From Methylobacterium sp. R2-1 (lineage in GTDB: Bacteria; Pseudomonadota; Alphaproteobacteria; Rhizobiales; Beijerinckiaceae): 64,000 nucleotides of DNA. Shown piece after piece: positions 41,682-49,289 of the stretch. Numbering within the stretch: the first letter of the stretch is position 1; each line of letters starts with the position of its first letter. The notes below the pieces were generated by a model. It worked only from the letters and a program-made list of their open reading frames with translations. It was not told the origin of the DNA and made no database searches. Location: assembly GCF_014191355.1 (NCBI RefSeq), contig NZ_JACHWM010000002.1:248001-312000 (forward strand), read 5' to 3'. Both the position numbers and the translations under genes were made by a program.

Positions 41682-41888
41682 ATGGCTGCAGCGACGGTGA
41701 CGCCGGGCGATCAGGTCGTGTTCGAGCGCCTCGACCTCGCCGAAGCCCTCGGGATCTGGCGCCATGCGCGGGGTCGGGTCGTCGGCATCCACGGACAGGG
41801 CCGGGGGATCGCCACCATCGACGTGAAGTTCGACGGACACGAGACCCTGCAGCGCTACCTGCCCGACCTGTTCCGCCGCGTTCACTGA
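41682..41888 (+). CDS. Conserved-looking 68-aa protein upstream of cysE
   Basis: Starts MAAATVTPGDQVVFERLDLA with GAGGGAG about 9 bases upstream. The frame opens further up at 41538, but only this start has a good ribosome site. The middle has alternating hydrophobic strands (GRVVGIHGQGRGIATIDVKF), suggesting a small SH3/KOW-like beta barrel. The end is YLPDLFRRVH. No named family recognised. It lies 19 bases before the serine acetyltransferase gene on the same strand, so the two are probably co-transcribed and functionally tied. Confidence 0.65.
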   Translation: MAAATVTPGDQVVFERLDLAEALGIWRHARGRVVGIHGQGRGIATIDVKFDGHETLQRYLPDLFRRVH

Positions 41889-41907
41889 TCGGCCGGGGGG
41901 CCAGCCC

Positions 41908-42801
41908 ATGACCGCGCACATCACGGCGCAGGCGGCCACGCCGGTGGTCACGCACGCGGCGATCCCGCCGCCCTTCCCGCCGCCCTTGCGCACCACGAGC
42001 CGCAGCACCCGCGAGGGCGACGTCTGGGTGGAACTCCGGGCCGAGGCCGAGGCGGCGCTGATCGAGGAGCCGCTCTATGCGGGGATCGTCCAGGCGACGG
42101 TCCTCGACCAGCGCAGCCTCGCCCAGGCCCTGGCCTATCGTCTGGCTCACCGCCTCGGCGACGGCGATCTCTCGCGGCTGGCGATGCGCGACCTCTGCCT
42201 CTCGGCCTTCGAGGCGGACCCCGATGCCGGCGGGCACGCGGTGCGCGACCTGATCGCCATCCGCGAGCGCGACCCCACCTGCCGGCGCTATCTCGACCCG
42301 TTCCTGTTCTACAAGGGGTTCGCCGCGCTCGAAGCCTACCGGGTCGCGCACTGGCTCTGGCACCAGGGCCGGGCCACGCTCGCCCTCCACGTGCAGAGCC
42401 GCATCTCCGAGGTCTTCGGCTGTGATATCCATCCCGCCGCCCGGATCGGCTCGGGCGTGTTCATCGATCACGCCACCGGCGTGGTGATCGGCGAGACGAC
42501 GGTGATCGCCGACGACGTCTCGATCCTGCAATCGGTCACCCTCGGCGGGAACGGCAAGGAGAGCGGCGACCGCCATCCGAAGATCGCGCGCGGCGTGCTG
42601 CTCAGCGTCGGCGCCAAGGTGCTCGGCAATATCCGCGTGGGCGAGGGGGCGAAGGTCGCCGCCGCCGCGGTGGTGCTGCACGAGGTTCCGCCGCACACCA
42701 CCGTGGCCGGCGTTCCGGCCCGGGTGGTTTCGCGCCTCGCCCCGAACGAGGCGCCCGCGCTGAGCATGGACCAGTCCTTCGGCTTCGGCGACGGAATCTG
42801 A
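41908..42801 (+). CDS. cysE: Serine O-acetyltransferase
   Basis: 297 residues. Transfers acetyl from acetyl-CoA to serine, the first committed step of cysteine synthesis. A long Pro-rich N-terminus (to about 35) precedes the helical SATase domain (EGDVWVELRAEAEAALIEEP; DPFLFYKGFAALEAYRVAHW). The left-handed beta-helix of hexapeptide repeats follows, with the catalytic residues in CDIHPAARIGSG and FIDHATGVVIGE and the loop GDRHPKIARGVLLSVGA. In cyanobacterial srp operons a serine acetyltransferase (SrpH) accompanies the encapsulin SrpI and desulfurase SrpJ. The same set is present here, though 505 bases separate this gene from the encapsulin gene. Confidence 0.93.
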   Translation: MTAHITAQAATPVVTHAAIPPPFPPPLRTTSRSTREGDVWVELRAEAEAALIEEPLYAGIVQATVLDQRSLAQALAYRLAHRLGDGDLSRLAMRDLCLSAFEADPDAGGHAVRDLIAIRERDPTCRRYLDPFLFYKGFAALEAYRVAHWLWHQGRATLALHVQSRISEVFGCDIHPAARIGSGVFIDHATGVVIGETTVIADDVSILQSVTLGGNGKESGDRHPKIARGVLLSVGAKVLGNIRVGEGAKVAAAAVVLHEVPPHTTVAGVPARVVSRLAPNEAPALSMDQSFGFGDGI

Positions 42802-42884
42802 GTGTCTCTCACAAACCTCCCGCCGCGCTGTCATCGCCAGACCGAGAACGGTCAGAGACCGAGAGTTTTGTGAGGCACTCTGAG
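42802..42884 (+). other. Long imperfect hairpin directly after cysE
   Basis: Arms around 42804-42818 (AGTGTCTCTCACAAAC) and 42868-42882 (GTTTTGTGAGGCACT) pair over about 14 bases with small bulges. An inner GACCG/CGGTC hairpin sits in the loop. No T-run follows, so it looks like an mRNA 3'-end or processing structure rather than a classic terminator. Confidence 0.45.
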
Positions 42885-43306
42885 CCGCCTTTAGGGAAAA
42901 ATCCTATTCGGCAAGATCGCTCTACCGCGGCCAGTGAAGCTGATCTGGCAGAGAACATTGTTCTATGAAACACCGAATAACTAGTAGAACATTCTTTCAT
43001 AATTCGGTATTGCAACAAACCCATCTCCGATAGGCACAAATTTTAGAATATTGTTTCGTTGACCTGAATTTCCCATCTCGCTTATCCCTTGGGCGCGGCG
43101 CAGCTAGACTAGAACAGCCACACCGCCTGAAACAAGAACTGTCACCGGCATGTGTTGTTACATGTCGGTATTGATCAGTGCGACCTGATGATGAGGTTTT
43201 GCGCGGATCGACTTCATCGCGGCTGCACCCTCCTGTGCCGCGGCCCGCCTCGGGCCGGACGCCGCGCGAGCCAGCATCCGAACACGACGGACGGAGAAAT
43301 CAGACG
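42885..43306 (+). promoter_or_regulatory. AT-rich control region of the encapsulin operon
   Basis: No gene. Base composition drops sharply in GC at about 42940-43080. Two AGAACATT copies (42952-42959, 42986-42993) occur, the first inside a perfect dyad AGAAC-ATT-GTTCT. ACCGAAT (42972-42978) and ATTCGGT (43002-43008) form an inverted pair. A promoter candidate is at 43059-43087. The transcript leader to the encapsulin start would be about 210 bases. Confidence 0.5.
43059..43087 (+). promoter_or_regulatory. Sigma70-like promoter for the encapsulin operon
   Basis: TTGACC (43059-43064), a 17-base spacer, then TTATCC (43082-43087). It matches the -35/-10 consensus at five and four of six positions, at ideal spacing, and sits just downstream of the operator-like repeats. 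Confidence 0.5.
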
Positions 43307-44698
43307 ATGAGCGGACCGGGTTTGAGCGTCAGCGCTTCAGCGGCACGCAATCTTGCGACGGCAACCGTCACCTCGGTCCAGAACGTGGCCAACACGCCGC
43401 GCTGGCTGCTGCGTCTCCTGCCCTTCGTGGATGTCCCGGGCGGCGTCTACCGCGTCAACCGCAGGGCGGTGGTGCTGGCCAAGCCCGGCCGCCTCGACCT
43501 CGCGAGCGAAGACAAGGGCCGCGTCGTGCGCCCGGGCTCGCTGCGCGCCGTGCCGCTGTTCAGCCGCCTCGGCGATGCCGAACTCGCCGCGCTGGCGGCC
43601 AAGTTCACCGAGAGCAAGCACAAGGCCGGCGAGGTGATCCACGAGGAGGGCTCGACCGGCCGCAGCCTCGTCGTGGTCGCCGACGGCACGGTCGAGCTGA
43701 CGCTGTCGGGTCCCTACAAGGGCCGGCTGCGCCAGGGGCTTGCGACCCGCGGCGACTATTTCGGCGACGGCGACCTCGTCGGCGAGGCCGCCCCGGCCCC
43801 GGCGGTGAAGGCTCTCTCGGCCGTGACCCTGCTGACGCTCGACCGCACCGCGATCGAGAGCGACGAGATCCGCGCCCGGATCGCCCAGCACCAGGAGGAG
43901 CGTGACCGGCTGAAAGGTCACACCAATTCCTACGGCGAGCAGGGCATCGAGCTGCTGGCGGTCCATGCCGGCGAGCCGCGCCTGCCCACCACCTTCGTCG
44001 ATTACGAGGTCGATCCGCGCGAGTACCACCTCTCGACGATCCAGACGATCCTCAACACCCATACCCGTGTCACCGACCTCTACTCGAACGAGATCGACCA
44101 GCTCCGCGAGCAGATCCGCCTCACCGTCGATGCGGTGAAGGAGCGCGAGGAGTGGGAGCTGCTCAACAACTCGCAGTTCGGCCTGCTCAACGAGGTCGCC
44201 GGTCGCCAGCGCATCCCGACCCGCGGCGGCCCGCCCACCCCGGACGACCTCGACGAGCTGCTGACCCTGGTGTGGAAGAAGCCGGCCTTCTTCGTCGCCC
44301 ACCCCCGCGCCATCGCGGCCTTCGGCCGGGAAGCCACCCGCCGCGGCGTCCCGCCGGTCGTGGTGCACCTGTTCGGCGCGCCCTTCATCACCTGGCGCGG
44401 CGTGCCGCTGGTGCCGAGCGACAAGCTGCCGATCGACATCGACCCGGTGACCGGCGCCCAGACCACCTCGATCCTGCTGGTGCGGGTCGGCGAGGGTGAA
44501 CAGGGCGTGGTCGGCCTGCACAAGTCGGGCGTCACCGGCGAGATCGAGCCCGGCCTGTCGGTGCGCTACATGGGCACCAACGACCACTCCATCGCCTCGC
44601 ATCTCGTGACCCGCTACTTCTCGGCCGCCGTGCTGGTCGAGGACGCGATCGCCCGCCTCGATAACGTGCTGCTCGGCAATTACCATGACTACGCCTGA
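43307..44698 (+). CDS. Family 2 encapsulin shell protein with cyclic-nucleotide-binding-like insertion
   Basis: 463 residues from ATG 43307. The first ~75 and the last ~260 residues match the family 2 encapsulin (SrpI / mycobacterial MMP-I) HK97 fold: AARNLATATVTSVQNV, PRWLLRLLPFVDVPGGVYRV, LPTTFVDYEVDPREYHLSTI, GPPTPDDLDELLTLVWKKP, FVAHPRAIAAFGREATRRGV and PGLSVRYMGTNDHSIASHLV. Residues about 78-200 are an inserted CRP-like cNMP-binding domain (VPLFSRLGDAELAALAAKFT; GEVIHEEGSTGRSLVVVADG). Its phosphate-binding cassette reads YFGDGDLVGEAAPAPAVKAL and lacks the usual arginine, so nucleotide binding is doubtful. It should self-assemble into a protein nanocompartment. The gene overlaps its cargo gene by 14 bases. 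Confidence 0.9.
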   Translation: MSGPGLSVSASAARNLATATVTSVQNVANTPRWLLRLLPFVDVPGGVYRVNRRAVVLAKPGRLDLASEDKGRVVRPGSLRAVPLFSRLGDAELAALAAKFTESKHKAGEVIHEEGSTGRSLVVVADGTVELTLSGPYKGRLRQGLATRGDYFGDGDLVGEAAPAPAVKALSAVTLLTLDRTAIESDEIRARIAQHQEERDRLKGHTNSYGEQGIELLAVHAGEPRLPTTFVDYEVDPREYHLSTIQTILNTHTRVTDLYSNEIDQLREQIRLTVDAVKEREEWELLNNSQFGLLNEVAGRQRIPTRGGPPTPDDLDELLTLVWKKPAFFVAHPRAIAAFGREATRRGVPPVVVHLFGAPFITWRGVPLVPSDKLPIDIDPVTGAQTTSILLVRVGEGEQGVVGLHKSGVTGEIEPGLSVRYMGTNDHSIASHLVTRYFSAAVLVEDAIARLDNVLLGNYHDYA

Positions 44699-46709
44699 GG
44701 CCGGTTCCTTGGGATTGTCCGCCCTCGGCCTCCCCTCGGGGAACCCCGGCGAGCTGGCTCACGCGGATCTCGTCGGGCGCCTCGCCCGCGAGATCTACGG
44801 GCAGGGGCAGGCCGCGAGCCAGCCCTTCGCCCCGGCGCTGCCGGCCGGGCCGCAGGTGCCGCAGGCGCTTGAGGGCCTGCCCCCGGGGCCGGGCGGCGCC
44901 CCGCTCCCGAGCGCCGCTCTCGGGCTCCCCTCGGCACCGGCCGGGGGACAGCCCTCCGGCCTCCAGCCGGACGCCTCGGCGCTCGCGGCGCGCTCCTTCG
45001 GTGCGCCGCCGGTCGGCTTGGCCGGTCTCTCCGGTCCGAGTCTGCCGAACCTCGCCCCCGCGAGCCCGGCCTTCTTCGATACCGCCACGATCCCGCCGGT
45101 CCATCCGGCGAGCCCGCGGACGGCCCTGCCGGACTTCGCCTTCCCGAGCGGCGCGTTCCCGAGCGCGCCGGCCCTGGCGGGGGCCTTCCCCGGCGGCCCG
45201 GAGCTGCACCGGCAGATCGCGGCGGACCATCCGCGCGCCAACGCCTTCGCGCACGCTCTGGCGCCACATCTCATTCCCGCCGACCCGTCGCGGGCCGGCG
45301 TGGACGAGGCGCAGAAAAGCTTTTCGCAAACCGGCCGGCTCTCACGGGCCCCCGAGGCTCCGGCCTCCGACTACTACTTCCTGAACCTCGGCCCCGGCCC
45401 CGCCCGCAAGGCGCCGGCCGCCCCGCGGGTCGAACCGAGCCGCCATCCGGGCTCCGCCCCGCGGGCGATCGCGCACGGGTCGAGCCCGGTCGCGGCGCCC
45501 TTCGACGTCGAGAGCGTGCGGCGCGACTTCCCGGCGCTGCACCAGAGCGTGAACGGGCATCCGCTGGTCTGGCTCGACAACGCCGCGACCACGCACAAGC
45601 CGCAGGCCGTGATCGACGCGACCTCGGACTTCTACGGCCGCCACAACTCGAACATCCACCGGGCCGCGCACACGCTCGCGGCGCGCTCCACCGACCTGTT
45701 CGAGGGCGGGCGCGAGGCGGTGCGCCGCTTCCTCAATGCGCCGAGCAAGGACGACATCGTCTTCCTGCGCGGCACCACGGAGGCGATCAACCTCGTCGCC
45801 AACTCCTACGGGCGGCCCCATATCGGGCCCGGCGACGAGATCATCCTCTCGACGATCGAGCACCACGCCAACATCGTCCCCTGGCAATTGCTGGCGCAGG
45901 CGACCGGGGCGACGATCCGGGTCATCCCGGTCAACGACCGCGGCGAGATCATCTTCGAGCAGTACGCGGCGCTGCTGTCGGGCCGCACGAAGATCGTCTC
46001 GGTGACGCATGTCGCCAACGCGCTCGGCACGGTGAACCCGATCCGCGAGATCATCGCGCTGGCCCACGCCTACGGCGTGCCGGTGCTGGTCGATGCGGCG
46101 CAATCCTCGCCGCACATGCCGCTCGACGTGCAGTCGCTCGACGCCGACTTCCTGGTCTTCTCCGGGCACAAGGTGTTCGGCCCGACCGGCATCGGCGCCC
46201 TCTACGGGAAGACCGCGCTGCTGGAGACGATGCCGCCCTGGCAGGGCGGTGGCCACATGATCGAGGACGTCACCTTCACGCGCACCGCCTACAAGGGCGC
46301 GCCGGAGAAGTTCGAGGCCGGAACGCCCGACATCGCCGGGGCCGTCGGCCTGGGCGCGGCGCTCGGCTATCTGGAGAGCATCGGGCTTCCCGCCATCGCG
46401 GCCTACGAGCACGACCTCTTGGACTACGCGCAAGGCGGCTTGGCCGAGGTGAAGGGCCTGCGCCTGATCGGCACGGCGCGGGAGAAGGCGAGCGTGATGT
46501 CCTTCACGATCGAGGGGCAGGAGAACGAGGCGGTGGCCCACCATCTCGACGGGTACGGCATCGCCGTGCGCTCGGGGCACCACTGCGCCCTGCCGGCCCT
46601 GCGCCGCTTCGGCGTCGATCAGTCGGTCCGCGCCTCGCTCGCCTTCTACAACACGCGGGCGGAGGTCGATGTCTTCCTGAAGGCGCTGCACAGCCTGCCG
46701 CGCACCTGA
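44685..46709 (+). CDS. Encapsulin cargo: SufS/SrpJ-like cysteine desulfurase with long disordered loading domain
   Basis: 674 residues. Residues 1-272 are low-complexity, rich in Pro, Ala, Gly and Leu. They include a possible amphipathic helix (ELAHADLVGRLAREIYGQG) and repeated LGLPSG/LGLPSA and AFPSG/AFPGG motifs, as expected of a cargo-loading domain. The catalytic part from 273 (FDVESVRRDFPALHQSVNG) is a group II desulfurase. The PLP lysine is Lys496 in FSGHKVFGPTG and the persulfide cysteine is Cys634 in RSGHHCALPAL. STIEHHANIVPWQ and VTHVANALGTV are PLP contacts. It removes sulfur from cysteine, giving persulfide or sulfur inside the shell. Start and shell-gene stop overlap by 14 bases, so translation is coupled. 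Confidence 0.92.
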   Translation: MTTPEAGSLGLSALGLPSGNPGELAHADLVGRLAREIYGQGQAASQPFAPALPAGPQVPQALEGLPPGPGGAPLPSAALGLPSAPAGGQPSGLQPDASALAARSFGAPPVGLAGLSGPSLPNLAPASPAFFDTATIPPVHPASPRTALPDFAFPSGAFPSAPALAGAFPGGPELHRQIAADHPRANAFAHALAPHLIPADPSRAGVDEAQKSFSQTGRLSRAPEAPASDYYFLNLGPGPARKAPAAPRVEPSRHPGSAPRAIAHGSSPVAAPFDVESVRRDFPALHQSVNGHPLVWLDNAATTHKPQAVIDATSDFYGRHNSNIHRAAHTLAARSTDLFEGGREAVRRFLNAPSKDDIVFLRGTTEAINLVANSYGRPHIGPGDEIILSTIEHHANIVPWQLLAQATGATIRVIPVNDRGEIIFEQYAALLSGRTKIVSVTHVANALGTVNPIREIIALAHAYGVPVLVDAAQSSPHMPLDVQSLDADFLVFSGHKVFGPTGIGALYGKTALLETMPPWQGGGHMIEDVTFTRTAYKGAPEKFEAGTPDIAGAVGLGAALGYLESIGLPAIAAYEHDLLDYAQGGLAEVKGLRLIGTAREKASVMSFTIEGQENEAVAHHLDGYGIAVRSGHHCALPALRRFGVDQSVRASLAFYNTRAEVDVFLKALHSLPRT

Positions 46710-46732
46710 CCGGAGCCGACCGACCCCCTCGT

Positions 46733-46768
46733 GCGCCGTCCCGGACCCGGAACGGCGCGCGGTTTTTT
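46733..46768 (+). terminator. Rho-independent terminator of the encapsulin operon
   Basis: Arms GCGCCGT (46733-46739) and ACGGCGC (46752-46758) with inner CCGG pairing. A GC-rich GCGG and six T (46763-46768) follow, 24 bases after the desulfurase stop. Confidence 0.8.
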
Positions 46769-46901
46769 AAGCGCGATCCATCACATCCAGCGGTGCCGGA
46801 GACCCCTCTCGGCATGCCGGCGATCCATCGGTCCGGTTCCGCCTCGGAAAACCCGTCCTCGCCCAACCGCCACGCTGCGCCATATGCTCGGCGAGCGTGG
46901 A

Positions 46902-47903
46902 ATGGATGAGGCGATCGTGAGCGTCGGACTGTTAGCCCTCTTGGATGACGTGGTCGCCCTGACGAAGGTCGCGGCCGCCTCGCTGGACGACGTGGCGGCC
47001 CAGGCGGCCAAGGCCGGGACCAAGGCGGCCGGCGTCGTGATCGACGATGCGGCGGTCACGCCCCGCTACGTCGTCGGCTTCTCGCCCGACCGCGAATTGC
47101 CGATCGTCTGGCGCATCGCCCGGGGCTCGCTGATCAACAAGCTGGTGTTCCTGCTGCCCGCCGCGCTGCTGCTCGGCGCGTTCGCGCCCTGGGCCATCAC
47201 GCCGCTCCTGCTGCTCGGCGGCCTGTATCTCGCCTACGAGGGGGCCGAGAAAGTCTACGAGATGATCGTGCCGCACGCGGCGCATGCGCACGAGGACGAG
47301 GCGAAGGCCGCCGCACCGAATGCCCAGGTGCTGGAGAACCAGCGGGTCTCCGGCGCGATCAAGACCGACTTCATCCTGTCGGCCGAGATCATGGCCATCA
47401 CCCTGTCGGGCTTGAGCGACGGGACGGTCTGGTCGCGGGCCGTGGTGATGGCGCTCGTCGCGATCGGCATCACGGTCGCGGTCTACGGCGCCGTCGCGCT
47501 GATCGTGAAGGCCGACGATATCGGTCTGGCGCTGGCCCGACGGGGCAGCGGCGTCCTGGCCGCGCTCGGCCGCGGGCTGGTGCGCGGCATGCCCATCTTC
47601 CTGAAGGCGCTCGCCGTTCTCGGCACGGCGGCCATGGTGTGGGTCGGCGGCGGCATCATCGTCCACAGCCTCGCGGGCTACGGCTTCGCCGGCCCCGAGC
47701 ACCTGATCCACGAGGCCGCGGTGGCGGCGAGCACGGCCGTGCCGGCGATCGGCGGAGCGGTCGAGTGGCTCGTCACCGCGGCCGGTGCGGGCGTGATCGG
47801 GCTGATCGCGGGCTTCGCGCTGATTCCGATCGCCGGCAAAGTCCTGGCGCCGGCGTGGAAAGCGGCGACGCGCCTTCTCCCGATGCGCAGAAAAGTCGCC
47901 TGA
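46902..47903 (+). CDS. DUF808 (YedI-like) inner-membrane protein
   Basis: 333 residues from ATG 46902; an in-frame ATG at 46884 and a GTG at 46918 are alternatives. It starts with a conserved cytoplasmic stretch (LLALLDDVVALTKVAAASLD; GVVIDDAAVTPRYVVGF; RELPIVWRIARGSLINK), typical of DUF808. About six to eight hydrophobic helices follow, with a loop VKADDIGLALARRGSG. The family is widespread in Proteobacteria, of unknown function, possibly transport related. It follows the encapsulin terminator and is probably independent. Confidence 0.85.
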   Translation: MDEAIVSVGLLALLDDVVALTKVAAASLDDVAAQAAKAGTKAAGVVIDDAAVTPRYVVGFSPDRELPIVWRIARGSLINKLVFLLPAALLLGAFAPWAITPLLLLGGLYLAYEGAEKVYEMIVPHAAHAHEDEAKAAAPNAQVLENQRVSGAIKTDFILSAEIMAITLSGLSDGTVWSRAVVMALVAIGITVAVYGAVALIVKADDIGLALARRGSGVLAALGRGLVRGMPIFLKALAVLGTAAMVWVGGGIIVHSLAGYGFAGPEHLIHEAAVAASTAVPAIGGAVEWLVTAAGAGVIGLIAGFALIPIAGKVLAPAWKAATRLLPMRRKVA

Positions 47904-48072
47904 CGCGAGCCGCGAAGGGGGCCATCCATCTGCCCCTTCTCCTCAGCGGAGACGCTCCCTCTCCCGCCTCCATACTCCAAGCCTTCCTCGAACGACCATC
48001 GAGACCGCAGAGTAACAATAAACATACGATAACCTTTCCTTAGGTGCCGCCGATTAACCTTTGTTGGCTTGA

Positions 48073-49140
48073 ATGTCCGATAGCCACGGCTTGGGATTAA
48101 GGCGGGCGGCCCCGGAACACGATGCGTACAGCACCCCACACGAAGCTCCTTCCATGAGAAGTGAGCCGGTCGTCCCGCAGCACAGCCTGTATCCTGCAGA
48201 GGACCGGCAGAGCACCGATCGGATCGCGCGCTCGGCCGTCCTCGGTCGGGCCCCGCAGAATCCCGGCTCGAAGCCTTCGACCGAGGGCGTCGTCACGGAC
48301 ACCCGGCCCGTCCGGCCTTGCACCGAGGATCTGCAGACCGCGGATCTTCAGGCGGCCCTGTCCCAGGGAGAGCTCTCGCTCGTCTACCAGCCCATCCTAT
48401 CGGCGGCGACGGGGGCGATCACGGGCTGCGAAGCGTTGCTGCGCTGGAACCACCCGTCCCTGGGTCCAATCTCACCCGCTTTCTTCGTGCCCCTGGCCGA
48501 GAGGACGGGGGATATCGTCCCGATCGGGGCGTGGGTTCTCGACACCGCCTGCCGGCAAGCGGCGGCCTGGCCGGCCATCTGCCGGGTCTCCGTGAACGTC
48601 TCGCCGGTTCAGATGCAGGAGCCGGGCTTCGCGACCAGGGTCGCCGCCGCCCTGCGCGCGAGTGGACTGGCGGCCGGCCGCCTTGAACTGGAGCTGACCG
48701 AGAGCGTGCTGATGGGGGACGCCGCCGTCGCGCTCGATCACATCATGGGCATCCGGGCGCTCGGCGTCAGCGTCGCCCTCGACGATTTCGGAACCGGCTT
48801 CTCGTCGCTCGGGTACCTGCAGCGCTTCGCCTTCGACCGGATCAAGATCGACCGCTCGTTCATCAAGGCTCTGGGCAAGGGACGGGAGAGCCGATTCCTG
48901 ATCACGACGATGCACGACATCGCGCATCATTTCGGGATGGCGGTGACCGCCGAGGGAATCGAGACCGAGGACGAGGCCCGGACGCTTCGCGACATCGGTT
49001 CCGCGGAGCTGCAGGGCTTCCTGTTCAGCCAGCCCCTCGCGAACGAGGCCGTCGTGTCGCTCCTCCGGGAGGAGGCTCACAGGCAGCGACGGGGCAATGT
49101 CGGGCGGCAACCGCGATCCTCGAGACACGCGGCCCCGTGA
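48073..49140 (+). CDS. EAL-domain cyclic-di-GMP phosphodiesterase
   Basis: 355 residues. A ~95-residue N-terminus without recognisable domain leads into an EAL domain at about 98-335. All catalytic signatures are intact: EALLRW, the metal-binding Asn in RVSVNVSPVQM, ELTES, DDFGTGFSSLGYL, RIKIDRSFIK, AEGIETEDEA and LQGFLFSQPL. It should hydrolyse cyclic-di-GMP to pGpG. There is no transmembrane segment. A diguanylate cyclase gene follows 150 bases downstream on the same strand, forming a make/break pair. Confidence 0.92.
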   Translation: MSDSHGLGLRRAAPEHDAYSTPHEAPSMRSEPVVPQHSLYPAEDRQSTDRIARSAVLGRAPQNPGSKPSTEGVVTDTRPVRPCTEDLQTADLQAALSQGELSLVYQPILSAATGAITGCEALLRWNHPSLGPISPAFFVPLAERTGDIVPIGAWVLDTACRQAAAWPAICRVSVNVSPVQMQEPGFATRVAAALRASGLAAGRLELELTESVLMGDAAVALDHIMGIRALGVSVALDDFGTGFSSLGYLQRFAFDRIKIDRSFIKALGKGRESRFLITTMHDIAHHFGMAVTAEGIETEDEARTLRDIGSAELQGFLFSQPLANEAVVSLLREEAHRQRRGNVGRQPRSSRHAAP

Positions 49141-49289
49141 TGGGCCGCGCCGCTCAGCCGACCTCGCTCGGACGCCCGGCAGCATCGGCTCCGAACCCCT
49201 TTCCTGACGTGCCTCTCGCCGAACCGGCCACCCGCTCCTGCGCCGGACCACCCCGACATGCGGGCCCTCCGCAGAGGAGCTGAACGGCC

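Noticed and set aside
42952..42964. LexA-like box (GAAC/GTTC) before the encapsulin gene
   Set aside because: The spacing is GAAC-n3-GTTC, which fits neither the alphaproteobacterial direct repeat GTTC-n7-GTTC nor the Gram-positive n4 form. Kept only as an unassigned dyad.
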